A DNA stretch of 32,545 bases from Nitrospirales bacterium (GTDB lineage Bacteria; Nitrospirota; Nitrospiria; Nitrospirales; UBA8639): contig JAJDZI010000021.1 in NCBI GenBank assembly GCA_022824735.1, forward strand, positions 1 through 32,545. Direction: 5' to 3'. Position 1 is the first letter of the stretch, and the number at the start of each line of letters is the position of its first letter. Of this stretch, positions 1 through 7,741 are shown one piece after another. A program made the position numbers and the translations under genes. The notes beneath the pieces are model-generated. The model searched no databases, was not told the DNA's origin, and saw nothing but the letters and a program-made list of their open reading frames with translations.

Positions 1-150
1 CGGCTCGGCTCGGCTCGGCTCGACTCGGCTCGGCTCGGCTCGGCTCGGCTCGGCTCGGCTCGGCTCGGCTCGGCTCGGCTCGGCTCGGCTCGGCTCGGCT
101 CGGCTCGGCTCGGCTCGGCTCGGCTCGGCTCGGCTCGGCTCGGCTCGGCT
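1..150. repeat. Pentanucleotide tandem array (CGGCT)30
   Basis: Thirty head-to-tail copies of CGGCT run from the first base to position 150. The only deviation is one CGACT unit at 21-25. The array ends abruptly at CTTAATTATA. It touches the window edge, so its full length is unknown. Since 5 is not a multiple of 3, unit gain or loss would shift any reading frame through it, but no gene is seen here. It could be a genuine variable-number repeat or an assembly-edge artefact. Confidence 0.95.
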
Positions 151-319
151 CTTAATTATACCGAAACATCCAGTATACAGGACAACGCGTGTTGCTGGCA
201 ATAACTTGCCAAAGATTTTCGAGGGGAATAATTCAGACTGAGTGATTTGCATTTTTGTAAGTCCAGAAAGGTACATGCTGGAAACCATTACTTGAAGCTT
301 GCTAAAAAGTCAATGGGTC
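151..319. other. Non-coding stretch between the tandem array and the nitroreductase stop
   Basis: This is moderately AT-rich sequence. I see no convincing open frame, no stem with a T-run that would make a terminator for the minus-strand operon ending at 320, and no RNA gene. Confidence 0.5.
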
Positions 320-934
320 TCAGTGACGTTCTTCTTCTCCGAACCGGCCGGTCACGATGATTTCAGCCAGTGGCCGCCGGTCATTTGGGAGTTCTCTCTC
401 TTGAAGATGATCGGGCAGGGATTCCCTTGGCGCCCGCTTTCCAACGGCGATCATGGCCAGGACGTCGTAGTCTTCGGGGACGTGCAGTTCTCTCCTGGCC
501 TTCTCGTAATCGAATCCTTGCATCCCGTGTACGACCAACCCTCGCCGTGTTCCTTCCAATGCAAGATTTTCCCACGCCGCGCCGGCATCAAAGGCATATG
601 TGACCGCGGGTTTGTCGTTCCGTTCGAAGAGTTTCCTGGAGGTGACAACGATCAGTGCGGCTGCCTGCCTGGCCCATACTTTATTGCCTTCGGCCAGCAA
701 ATCCACGAATGTCTCCCAGCACGTCGTCTGACGTTTTGCATACACGAATCGCCACAGTTGCGCATTATTCGACGACGGCGCCCAACGAGCTGCCTCAAAC
801 AGCGGCATGAGTTCGTCATCGGATAATTCTTCACCGGTCATCGAACGGGGAGACCACCGGTTCAAAATAAGAGGATGGACGTCATAGTTCGGCTTTCTCT
901 GTGTTCGTACTTCTTCCGTCAATGCATCGCTCAT
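320..934 (-). CDS. Nitroreductase-family flavoprotein
   Basis: This 204-residue protein has the nitroreductase fold signature. An N-terminal RWSPRSM segment (about residues 26-32) is followed by a helix ending in EAARWAPSSNNAQLWRFVY (about 47-65), the typical FMN-phosphate and dimer-interface region. A later stretch, AAWENLALEGTRRGLVVHGM, is the usual helix before the NAD(P)H/FMN region. Family members are FMN-dependent NAD(P)H oxidoreductases acting on nitroaromatics, quinones or similar electron acceptors. The substrate cannot be told from sequence. The ATG at 934 is supported by AAGGAG seven bases upstream. It begins 36 bases after the NFACT stop on the same strand, so it is probably the last gene of the trp transcript. 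A link to tryptophan synthesis is not obvious. Confidence 0.85.
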   Translation of the reverse strand: MSDALTEEVRTQRKPNYDVHPLILNRWSPRSMTGEELSDDELMPLFEAARWAPSSNNAQLWRFVYAKRQTTCWETFVDLLAEGNKVWARQAAALIVVTSRKLFERNDKPAVTYAFDAGAAWENLALEGTRRGLVVHGMQGFDYEKARRELHVPEDYDVLAMIAVGKRAPRESLPDHLQERELPNDRRPLAEIIVTGRFGEEERH

Positions 935-970
935 GTCATGCTCCTTGTTTGTTGCGATAGGGGAGGGAGA

Positions 971-2416
971 TCATCCGGATTCTTTCAGTCGATCCAAACG
1001 GGCCTGATCGACGAAGACCCATAGGTTCTTTTCCTGGGTCACGGTGACCGACCCGGGCTTTGCGCCCTTGGGCTTCCTGACGTTTTTTCTCAAGGTATAG
1101 ATGACTTCGCCTTTTCCGCTTTTTCGCAGATCGCTGTAAAACAACGCCAGGGTCGCGGCGTCCTTCAAGGTTTCCGGAGGAACCTGCTGTTTCTTTTCCA
1201 GCCTGACGATCACGTGTGATCCCGGAGTTCCCCTGGCGTGCAGCCAAAGATCATCGGGTTTGGATACCTTGAACGTCACGGTGTCGTTATCCTTGGCCGT
1301 TTTGCCGACGAGGATGGGGCATCCTTCCTGAGAGGAAAATTCACGGTATGGCACGGCCGGTTGGGGGTTTTGCCTGGAACGTTGTGGGTCACGTGGCGGT
1401 GCCTGCCGTTTCGACAGTGCCGCTACCGGTTCAGTTTCTTGTGAGTGTGTCAATTTTCCACTCTCCAGGGCTTCCAATTCCTGCTGGTATTTCATCAATT
1501 CCGTTTTGGCCTGGTTCAGCCGGGGGACAAGGTTTTTCCGGGCTCCCGTAAATTTTCCGTATTTCGTGAAATAATTTTTCAGGTTCCCGGGTCCGTCTTT
1601 TTCCGGGTTCAACGGGAGCGTGATCTCCGGCAGCCCGTCATCAAAGTAATCAACGACGGTCACGTGTTTCTGACCTTTGCCCAAGGCAGAGACGTGGCTC
1701 TTCAGCAATTCGCCGTACCGTCCATATCCACGATACGCATCGACTTTTGCAAAATCCTGCGTCAATTTCTCGATCCGTCGCTGCAATTTTTTTACGTGTT
1801 TGCGGACGTGCGCGATTTGACGATGACGTTCGTCTTCGAGCGTCGCGTTCAACTCGGACGTGGAATAAAAGGCTTCGATTCGTTCGGAAACGGGAAACGC
1901 CATCTTCTCCGCATCAGCCGTGGGCGGAAACGCTTCTACCGGACTGTCGCCCCTCCAGGGACAGGGAGCGAGGGTAAACGGTTGTCCAATGGCTTGGCGA
2001 CTCGGTTTGAGGGACCGCAGCACCGTGGTTTGCGCATCCAGGATGAAGACGTTGGCTGAACGGCCGGTCAATGCAATGACCAGCAAGAACACCTGTTCGC
2101 CTTTTTTTAGCTCGAACCACACGATGCGGTCATCAGGAGTTTGGGCGAGACGATGGATTTGTGCTCCCGAGAGATGGGCGCGCGCATATTGACAGAACGA
2201 TGGCGGCATTGGAACGGACGGCATTTTTTGACCCAGGACGTGCAGGCGTCCGTATTGGGAATGGGTTGAAAGGACAAGTGCAAGAGACCGTCCGGGGCGG
2301 CGCAGTGAAAGGACGATGGTATCGGGCGTCGGCTGCTGGATCTTTTGGATAAATCCTCCGGCGCAAGCCGGCGCCATTTCCCTGAGAACGGTGTTTACAT
2401 CATCAATGTTTAACAC
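971..2416 (-). CDS. rqcH: NFACT-family protein (RqcH/Rqc2 homologue)
   Basis: The 481-residue product has an NFACT-N domain (about 1-200), a charged coiled-coil middle (about 215-345), and a C-terminal NFACT-R domain with the hallmark DLWLHARGTPGSHVIV (from about residue 389). In bacteria with ribosome-associated quality control, RqcH binds stalled 50S subunits with peptidyl-tRNA and recruits tRNA-Ala to add C-terminal alanine tails. The Asp-Arg pair needed for that tRNA step in Bacillus RqcH appears here as D96-R97 in a similar setting (TPDDRIVWFEL). The protein is about 90 residues shorter than typical members. The frame stays open upstream to 2773, but that part is antisense to trpA. The GTG at 2416 is chosen because it begins the NFACT-N homology and overlaps the trpA stop (GTGTTAA), which suggests translational coupling. 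The family call is firm and the RQC role is inferred. Confidence 0.88.
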   Translation of the reverse strand: MLNIDDVNTVLREMAPACAGGFIQKIQQPTPDTIVLSLRRPGRSLALVLSTHSQYGRLHVLGQKMPSVPMPPSFCQYARAHLSGAQIHRLAQTPDDRIVWFELKKGEQVFLLVIALTGRSANVFILDAQTTVLRSLKPSRQAIGQPFTLAPCPWRGDSPVEAFPPTADAEKMAFPVSERIEAFYSTSELNATLEDERHRQIAHVRKHVKKLQRRIEKLTQDFAKVDAYRGYGRYGELLKSHVSALGKGQKHVTVVDYFDDGLPEITLPLNPEKDGPGNLKNYFTKYGKFTGARKNLVPRLNQAKTELMKYQQELEALESGKLTHSQETEPVAALSKRQAPPRDPQRSRQNPQPAVPYREFSSQEGCPILVGKTAKDNDTVTFKVSKPDDLWLHARGTPGSHVIVRLEKKQQVPPETLKDAATLALFYSDLRKSGKGEVIYTLRKNVRKPKGAKPGSVTVTQEKNLWVFVDQARLDRLKESG

Positions 2417-3225
2417 GAATCGGAGAGGGCGGTTTTCAGTTCGGACGTGAACCGGCTGATTTCCGGGATCAAGTCGGCGGAATGTCGGAGTTCTTCGATC
2501 TTTCGCACGAGGGCGCTGCCCACGATGACGCCGTCGGAGAACGCCGCGATTTGCCGGGCATCGTCGGGGGTGGCAATGCCGAATCCTACGGCCACGGGTT
2601 TCCCGGCTTTCTTTTGGAGCGCGCGCACGTTGTGTTTGATGGAATCCATGTCGCGTAGTTTCGCCCCGGTAATTCCGGTAATGGACACGTAATAAATGAA
2701 TCCGTTGGTGCGTTTGATGACCTCGGCTTTCCTGGCCGTGGTGCTCGTCGGCGCGAGCAGAAAAATCAGGCATGGCCCTTTTTCCGCGGAGGCCCGTTGC
2801 AACGAGCCGGCTTCTTCGGGCGGCATGTCCGGAATGATGACGCCATCGACTCCGGCACGAACCGCGGCGTCACAGAATTCCCGCTCCCCCATGGCCATGA
2901 TGGTGTTGTAGTACGTCATCAGGATGAGCGGAACCTGAGTCCTGGTTCGCAAGGATTTGATGGACTGTAAAATTCCGTGCAACGAGGTGCCTGTCCGCAA
3001 CGCGCGTTCGGCCGCTTTTTGGATCACGGGTCCGTCGGCGATGGGATCGGAAAATGGGACACCGAGTTCAATCAGGTCGGCTCCGGCCTTTTCCAGGGCC
3101 ACGACCAGGGTTTCCGTTTCAGCCAATGAAGGGTCCCCGGCCATGATATAGGGAATCAATGCCTTTTTCCCCTGCCGGCGAAGACGGTCAAACGTAGCGG
3201 TGATGCGATTGGAGGGAGCGGCCAT
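2410..3225 (-). CDS. trpA: Tryptophan synthase alpha subunit
   Basis: TrpA is a TIM-barrel enzyme that cleaves indole-3-glycerol phosphate to indole and glyceraldehyde-3-phosphate, and it passes indole to TrpB through a tunnel. The signature LIELGVPFSDPIADGP is present. Its Glu53 and Asp64 match catalytic Glu49 and Asp60 of the Salmonella enzyme with the same 11-residue spacing. The C-terminal phosphate-binding segments VGFGIATPDDA and DGVIVGSALV are intact. The length of 271 residues is normal. The ATG at 3225 lies two bases after the trpB stop. A TTG at 3231 overlapping that stop (TTGA) is an alternative giving two more residues. The trpA stop overlaps the NFACT start. Confidence 0.97.
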   Translation of the reverse strand: MAAPSNRITATFDRLRRQGKKALIPYIMAGDPSLAETETLVVALEKAGADLIELGVPFSDPIADGPVIQKAAERALRTGTSLHGILQSIKSLRTRTQVPLILMTYYNTIMAMGEREFCDAAVRAGVDGVIIPDMPPEEAGSLQRASAEKGPCLIFLLAPTSTTARKAEVIKRTNGFIYYVSITGITGAKLRDMDSIKHNVRALQKKAGKPVAVGFGIATPDDARQIAAFSDGVIVGSALVRKIEELRHSADLIPEISRFTSELKTALSDSC

Positions 3226-3227
3226 CG

Positions 3228-4421
3228 TCAAAGCTGGATGCCTCGCATCTGGGCGACCTGATTGACGTCTTTATCCCCGCGTCCGGACAGGTTCATGATC
3301 AGGATTTGATTTTTCTTCATCTTCGGCGCCCGTTTGATGACTTCAGCTACGGCATGTGCGCTTTCCAGGGCGGGGATAATTCCTTCTTCTTGAGACAAGA
3401 GATCGAAGGCTTCCAAGGCTTCCTGGTCCGTCGCCGAAGTGTACTGAATGCGGCCCGAGTCATGGTGCATGGCGTGTTCAGGACCGACTGCGGGATAATC
3501 AAGACCGGCCGACACCGAGTGTGTGCTGCTGATTTGGCCGTGCCGGTCCTGGAGCAGGTAGGTCATCGTTCCGTGCAGCACGCCCGGCACGCCGCCGGCA
3601 AAGCGAGCGGCATGTTTGCCGCTGGTCAAGCCCATGCCGCCGGCTTCCACCCCGACCATGAGAGTCCGTGCATCCTTGATAAACGGGTAGAACAGGCCGA
3701 TGCTGTTGCTTCCTCCTCCGACGCAGGCCACCAGACAATGCGGGAGCGTTCCTTCGACGGCCATGATCTGTCGCCGGGCTTCCCGTCCAATGACCGATTG
3801 AAAATCGCGAATCATCATCGGGTAGGGATGCGCGCCCAGCACCGAGCCCAGCAGGTAATGCGTGGTTCGCACGTTGGTCGTCCAATCACGCATGGCCTCG
3901 CTGATGGCGTCCTTGAGTGTCCGGCTGCCCGCGTCCACGCCCGTGACCGTTGTGCCGAGCAATCGCATGCGAAACACGTTGAGCGCCTGGCGCGCCATGT
4001 CTTCGGTTCCCATGTACACTTCCGCTTCCAGTCCGAACATGGCGGCGATGGTCGCCACCGCGACGCCGTGTTGTCCTGCGCCGGTTTCCGCGATAATGCG
4101 CCGCTTTTTCATGCGTTTGGTCAGCAATGCCTGGCCGACGGTGTTGTTGATCTTGTGTGCGCCGGTATGACAGAGGTCTTCCCGCTTGAGATAGATTTTA
4201 GCTCCGCCCAACGTCCTGGTGAGTTGTTTGGCGAAGTACAGCGGCGTCGGACGACCCACGTATTGTTTGAGACATTCGTGAAATTCCTTTTGGAAACTGC
4301 GGTCCGTCCGAAGTTTTGCATAGACGTGTTCCAGTTCCGTGATGGCGGGCATGAGGGTTTCGGGAACATATTGCCCTCCATAGTCGCCGAACCGGCTTTG
4401 TTGAACGGGAACGCGTGCCAT
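3228..4421 (-). CDS. trpB: Tryptophan synthase beta subunit
   Basis: TrpB is a PLP enzyme that condenses indole with L-serine to make tryptophan. The 397-residue product begins with the standard [15 protein letters not shown]. It has the PLP-lysine motif HTGAHKINN (Lys90), AETGAGQHG with the catalytic Glu112, and the PLP-phosphate loop GGGSNS. The sequence is typical TrpB1, the class that partners TrpA. The frame also has a GTG at 4445, but that codon lies inside a dispersed palindromic repeat (4435-4476), so the ATG at 4421 is preferred. The GAGGGTGA of the repeat then sits upstream and may act as a weak ribosome-binding site. The stop falls two bases before the trpA ATG. Confidence 0.97.
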   Translation of the reverse strand: MARVPVQQSRFGDYGGQYVPETLMPAITELEHVYAKLRTDRSFQKEFHECLKQYVGRPTPLYFAKQLTRTLGGAKIYLKREDLCHTGAHKINNTVGQALLTKRMKKRRIIAETGAGQHGVAVATIAAMFGLEAEVYMGTEDMARQALNVFRMRLLGTTVTGVDAGSRTLKDAISEAMRDWTTNVRTTHYLLGSVLGAHPYPMMIRDFQSVIGREARRQIMAVEGTLPHCLVACVGGGSNSIGLFYPFIKDARTLMVGVEAGGMGLTSGKHAARFAGGVPGVLHGTMTYLLQDRHGQISSTHSVSAGLDYPAVGPEHAMHHDSGRIQYTSATDQEALEAFDLLSQEEGIIPALESAHAVAEVIKRAPKMKKNQILIMNLSGRGDKDVNQVAQMRGIQL

Positions 4422-4434
4422 GGTTACGTTTGTT

Positions 4435-4476
4435 TTCACCCTCACCTGAATCCTCTCCCATCAAGGGAGAGGAAAT
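4435..4476 (-). repeat. Dispersed palindromic repeat, family B, copy 1
   Basis: Read on the minus strand, this 42-base element has arms CCTCTCCC and GGGAGAGG around a short TTGAT loop, then a GGTGAGGGTGAA tail. It matches 9391-9432 at 40 of 42 bases in the opposite orientation. It fills most of the trpF-trpB gap. It may fold in RNA and contributes the sequence just upstream of trpB. Confidence 0.9.
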
Positions 4477-4527
4477 TTGGTGGAGTCGTTGGATAACGTC
4501 GAGATACGCTTCCTTGCGGCCTTTACT

Positions 4528-5178
4528 TTATAACGGCTTGATTGATGACGAGACAAGTTTCACGGCTTGGATGAAGGCGGTGACTTTGGCTGGGTCTTTC
4601 TTGCCCCGACCGGCCTCGACGCCGCTGCTGACGTCCACGCCGTAAGGGTGCACGGTTCGGATCGCCTCCTGAACGTTGTTCGCGGTGAGTCCTCCTGCCA
4701 ACAAAAAAGAAAACGATTGCGCGGCCTCCGTGGCAAGTTTCCAGTCTGCGGTTTTGCCGGTGCCTCCATAGGCTGTCTCTGAAAAGGCATCCAGTACGAA
4801 TCCTCGAACGCGCGCCCGTCCCTTGTACTCGGCCATGGCAAACAAGGTGTTGCGGTCACGAAGCCTGATTCCCCGGATAACCGGACGCCCGAGCGATTCG
4901 CAATATTCGGCTGATTCGTCTCCATGAATTTGCGCGATCGCCAATCCGCATTCATCCATCGTCTTGCGCACCTTTTCGGGTTCCTCATTGACGAATACCC
5001 CGACCGGCAACACAAACGGCGGTAAATTGGCCACAATGGACTTGACCACGTTCAGGTTCACGTGGCGAGGACTTTTCCTGTAGAAGACGAACCCAAGCGC
5101 ATCGGCCCCTGCGTCGACGGCCTGCAAGGCATCGATCTGGTTCGTGATGCCACAGATTTTGATTTTTGGCAGAGCCAT
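4528..5178 (-). CDS. trpF: Phosphoribosylanthranilate isomerase
   Basis: TrpF carries out the Amadori rearrangement of N-(5-phosphoribosyl)anthranilate to CdRP, the third step of tryptophan synthesis. The 216-residue TIM barrel starts with KIKICGIT, whose Cys9 is the general base. FVLDAF supplies Asp130 as general acid. GGLTANNV and GVDVSSGVE form the phosphate-binding ends of the barrel. It is a separate gene here, not fused to trpC as in enterobacteria. Its start lies 24 bases after the trpC stop. The gap to trpB is just over 100 bases and holds a family-B repeat. Confidence 0.97.
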   Translation of the reverse strand: MALPKIKICGITNQIDALQAVDAGADALGFVFYRKSPRHVNLNVVKSIVANLPPFVLPVGVFVNEEPEKVRKTMDECGLAIAQIHGDESAEYCESLGRPVIRGIRLRDRNTLFAMAEYKGRARVRGFVLDAFSETAYGGTGKTADWKLATEAAQSFSFLLAGGLTANNVQEAIRTVHPYGVDVSSGVEAGRGKKDPAKVTAFIQAVKLVSSSIKPL

Positions 5179-5202
5179 GACTTGAGGATCTGAGCGTAGA
5201 GG

Positions 5203-6057
5203 TTAAATCCAGCGGGTTCCTTGAACGGACTGCGAGGTTTCATTTTCCTGCCCGGTCGCTCCCCTGAGTTCCTGAATCTTGGCGCCAATATCATCGGCTC
5301 GAATCAGGGATTCACCCACCAGCATGGCTTTGGCTCCGGCTTCCAGAATTTGCACGACGTCCTCGCGTTTATGGATTCCGCTTTCGCTGACGATGATTTT
5401 TTCCGATGGAATCCGGCGGGCCAGCCGGTGAGTCACCGAGAGATCGGTTGAGAAGGTTTTCAAGTCCCGGTTATTGATGCCGATCAGCGTCGCGTCGGAG
5501 ATTCGTTCCAGGGTCCTGTCCACTTCCGCTTCGTTATGTGTTTCCACCAGCACGTCGAGCGCCAGGCCTTTGGCTATTGAATAAAAATCTTCGAGTTGAA
5601 TCCGGTCCAAGGCCGCCACGATCAGGAGAACGGCATCGGCTCCATGGGCCCGGGCTTCATAAAATTGGATGTCTTCGATCATGAATTCCTTATTCAACGC
5701 CGGCAGCCCCACGCGATCCTTGACGCTGGTCAAGTGATCCAAATGCCCTTGAAAGAACTCCTGGTCCGTCAAGACCGAGACTGCTGCTGCTCCGTGTTCC
5801 TTGTACGTGTTGGCAATGCCGGCGGGTTCATACCGGTCGGTAAATTCCGGGCGCATCAATCCCTGGCTGGGCGATGCCTTCTTGACCTCTGCAATGAGGG
5901 CAGGATGGTCCGCAGCATAGGCGTTCTCCAAGGCGTTGATAAAGCCGGACGGCGCGGGGCGGTCGGCGATTCTTCCTTTGAGTTCGGCCATGTACCCACG
6001 CCCTTTTTTTCGTCGAAGTTCGGCCTTTTTATGCTCCAGGATGCGTTCCAGGATCAT
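5203..6057 (-). CDS. trpC: Indole-3-glycerol phosphate synthase
   Basis: TrpC closes and decarboxylates CdRP to indole-3-glycerol phosphate. The catalytic set described for the Sulfolobus enzyme can be traced. IAEVKKASPSQG gives Glu57, Lys59 and Ser62, LNKEF gives Lys123, VETHNE gives Glu172, INNRDL gives Asn195, and VSESGI binds phosphate. The length of 284 residues is slightly above average because of a polar C-terminal tail. The ATG overlaps the trpD stop (ATGA), which points to translational coupling. Confidence 0.97.
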   Translation of the reverse strand: MILERILEHKKAELRRKKGRGYMAELKGRIADRPAPSGFINALENAYAADHPALIAEVKKASPSQGLMRPEFTDRYEPAGIANTYKEHGAAAVSVLTDQEFFQGHLDHLTSVKDRVGLPALNKEFMIEDIQFYEARAHGADAVLLIVAALDRIQLEDFYSIAKGLALDVLVETHNEAEVDRTLERISDATLIGINNRDLKTFSTDLSVTHRLARRIPSEKIIVSESGIHKREDVVQILEAGAKAMLVGESLIRADDIGAKIQELRGATGQENETSQSVQGTRWI

Positions 6058-7073
6058 GCCGTCGCCTTATTGGAGAACGTGATAAGTTTCTGCAACTTTT
6101 CGTGCGCGGCGCCGCTATCCAGCGCACTGGCGGCTTGGGCGAACCCGTCTTTCCAGTTTTTGGCTTTCCCGCAGGCCACGAACGCCGGAGCGGCATTCAT
6201 GAGAACCACGTCACGTTTGGCGCCCAAGTGTCCCTTGAGAAGATCCTGGATGATGGCGGCATTGTCTTCGGGTGTTCCGCCACGCAGGTCTTTCGGATTT
6301 GTCCGGGTCAATCCGAAATCTTCCGGGGCAAGATGATAGCTCGAAATTCGTCCGGCTTTGCCCTCGGACACGTACGTGAAATCGGTCAACGTCATTTCAT
6401 CCAATCCATCCTTGCCGTGCAGGACAAAACAATGTTGGGTGCCCAAACGGACCAGGACCTGGGCAAGTTTTTCCGTCAGGGCCTGGTCGTATACGCCCAT
6501 GATCTGGATGCCGGCGCCGGCGGGATTGGACAACGGGCCCATGATGTTCATCAACGTTCGTACGCCCATTTCAGCACGAGGTTTGGCGCAATGCTTCATG
6601 GCTCCGTGGTAGAGCGGCGCGAACAGGAAGCCGATGCCGATTTCATTGACGCATGCTTCCACGCGTTCCGGAGGAAGATCGACCTTGACGCCCATGGCAG
6701 CCAACACGTCTGCGCTTCCGGACTGTGAAGACACCGATCGGTTCCCATGTTTGGCAACGGTCATGCCTCCTCCGGCAACCACGAAGGCGGTCGCGGTGGA
6801 AATGTTGAACGTATTGGATCGATCGCCGCCGGTTCCGCAGGTATCGATGACCTGGGGATCTCCCACGTGGATTCGCACGGCCATTTCACGCATGGCTTTG
6901 ACCGAGCCCGTGATTTCTTCAACGGTCTCGCCTTTCATCCGAAGGCCCATGAGGTAGGCGGCGATTTGGGATTCGGCGGTTGCCCCCTGCATGATTTCCA
7001 GCATGACGTCGTAGGCTTCTTTTTCCGTCAGGTTGACGCCGTCAACCAATTTTGTAAGCGCGTCCTTGATCAT
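6054..7073 (-). CDS. trpD: Anthranilate phosphoribosyltransferase
   Basis: TrpD transfers phosphoribose from PRPP to anthranilate. The 339-residue protein has the N-terminal helical domain, the PRPP-binding glycine motif DTCGTGGD (residues 77-84), and [21 protein letters not shown] (from residue 108), which binds pyrophosphate and anthranilate. [10 protein letters not shown] and DEMTLT follow as expected for Mg and substrate contacts. It overlaps trpG upstream and trpC downstream by four bases each, so these three proteins are probably made in a fixed ratio. Confidence 0.97.
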   Translation of the reverse strand: MIKDALTKLVDGVNLTEKEAYDVMLEIMQGATAESQIAAYLMGLRMKGETVEEITGSVKAMREMAVRIHVGDPQVIDTCGTGGDRSNTFNISTATAFVVAGGGMTVAKHGNRSVSSQSGSADVLAAMGVKVDLPPERVEACVNEIGIGFLFAPLYHGAMKHCAKPRAEMGVRTLMNIMGPLSNPAGAGIQIMGVYDQALTEKLAQVLVRLGTQHCFVLHGKDGLDEMTLTDFTYVSEGKAGRISSYHLAPEDFGLTRTNPKDLRGGTPEDNAAIIQDLLKGHLGAKRDVVLMNAAPAFVACGKAKNWKDGFAQAASALDSGAAHEKLQKLITFSNKATA

Positions 7074-7657
7074 GCCGTCCTGCCATTGCCGGAGCCGGGT
7101 TCAAGAAAGTTTCGCAACAGGTCCATGCCGGCTTTCGTGAGGATGGATTCGGGGTGGAACTGCACGCCTTCCGCACCGGTCGGTCGATGCCGGAGGCCCA
7201 TGATCTCGCCTTCCTCCGTCAGCGCTGAAATTTCAAAATCCGTTGGCAAGGTTGCCTTGTTGACAATCAGCGAATGATACCGCGTGGCTTCGAACGGGTT
7301 GGGCAGGCCTTGAAAAATCGTTTGATTGTCGTGTTCGACCAGCGACGTTTTGCCGTGCATCAAGCGATCAGCGCGAATGATTTCACTGCCGAAGGCAAAG
7401 GCTAACGATTGGTGTCCAAGGCAGACGCCCAACAACGGAACGCGCCCGGCACAGTGCCGGATGACCTCCACGGAAATGCCCGCCTCGTTCGGCGTGCATG
7501 GACCGGGAGAGATCACAATGCGTTCCGGATTCAGTTCCGTAATTTTATCCATCGTGATTTTGTCATTTCGATAGACCGCAATATCAGCGCCCAGTTCCCC
7601 CAGGTACTGCACCAGGTTGTACGTAAAGGAGTCGTAATTGTCGATCATGAGTAACAT
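7070..7657 (-). CDS. trpG: Anthranilate synthase glutamine amidotransferase subunit
   Basis: TrpG is a class I glutamine amidotransferase that feeds ammonia to TrpE. The triad is Cys79 in GVCLGHQ, and His168 and Glu170 in VQFHPES. The oxyanion segment [11 protein letters not shown] is present. The length is 195 residues. An in-frame upstream extension to 7690 runs through a dispersed repeat and is not typical of the family. The ATG at 7657 giving [11 protein letters not shown] is preferred, with a second ATG at 7648 possible. Proteins of this class often also serve PabB in folate synthesis, and no separate pabA is visible here. The stop overlaps the trpD ATG. Confidence 0.96.
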   Translation of the reverse strand: MLLMIDNYDSFTYNLVQYLGELGADIAVYRNDKITMDKITELNPERIVISPGPCTPNEAGISVEVIRHCAGRVPLLGVCLGHQSLAFAFGSEIIRADRLMHGKTSLVEHDNQTIFQGLPNPFEATRYHSLIVNKATLPTDFEISALTEEGEIMGLRHRPTGAEGVQFHPESILTKAGMDLLRNFLEPGSGNGRTA

Positions 7658-7664
7658 GTGATTA

Positions 7665-7719
7665 CCCCTCACCCCAGCCCTCTCCCACAAAAAGGGGAGA
7701 GGGGGCAGGGGAGGTAGAG
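7665..7719 (-). repeat. Dispersed palindromic repeat, composite copy between trpE and trpG
   Basis: Arms CCCTCTCCC and GGGGAGAGGG flank a short A-rich loop. On the minus strand, the tail TTGTGGGAGAGGGCTGGGG plus TGAGGGG is shared base-for-base with 29477-29501. The other end carries GGGGAGGTAGAG, as in the family-A copies at 14671 and 26882. The element forms most of the trpE-trpG gap. It could reduce read-through or stabilise RNA ends. Confidence 0.85.
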
Positions 7720-7741
7720 TGTGTACAGCGGCTTCCCATTA

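Noticed and set aside
1..150. CRISPR array at the left edge
   Set aside because: Units are 5 bases without spacers, so this is a simple tandem repeat.
2417..2773. N-terminal extension of the NFACT open frame (119 codons upstream of the GTG at 2416)
   Set aside because: It lies antisense to trpA, has an Arg/His-rich non-homologous translation, and NFACT-N homology begins at the GTG that overlaps the trpA stop.
4422..4445. GTG start for trpB at 4445
   Set aside because: The codon belongs to a dispersed repeat, and the family N-terminus fits the ATG at 4421.
3306..4496. Long plus-strand frame of 396 codons
   Set aside because: It is the antisense shadow of trpB, whose PLP and substrate motifs are complete. 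It has no ribosome-binding site and a low-complexity His/Arg-rich translation.
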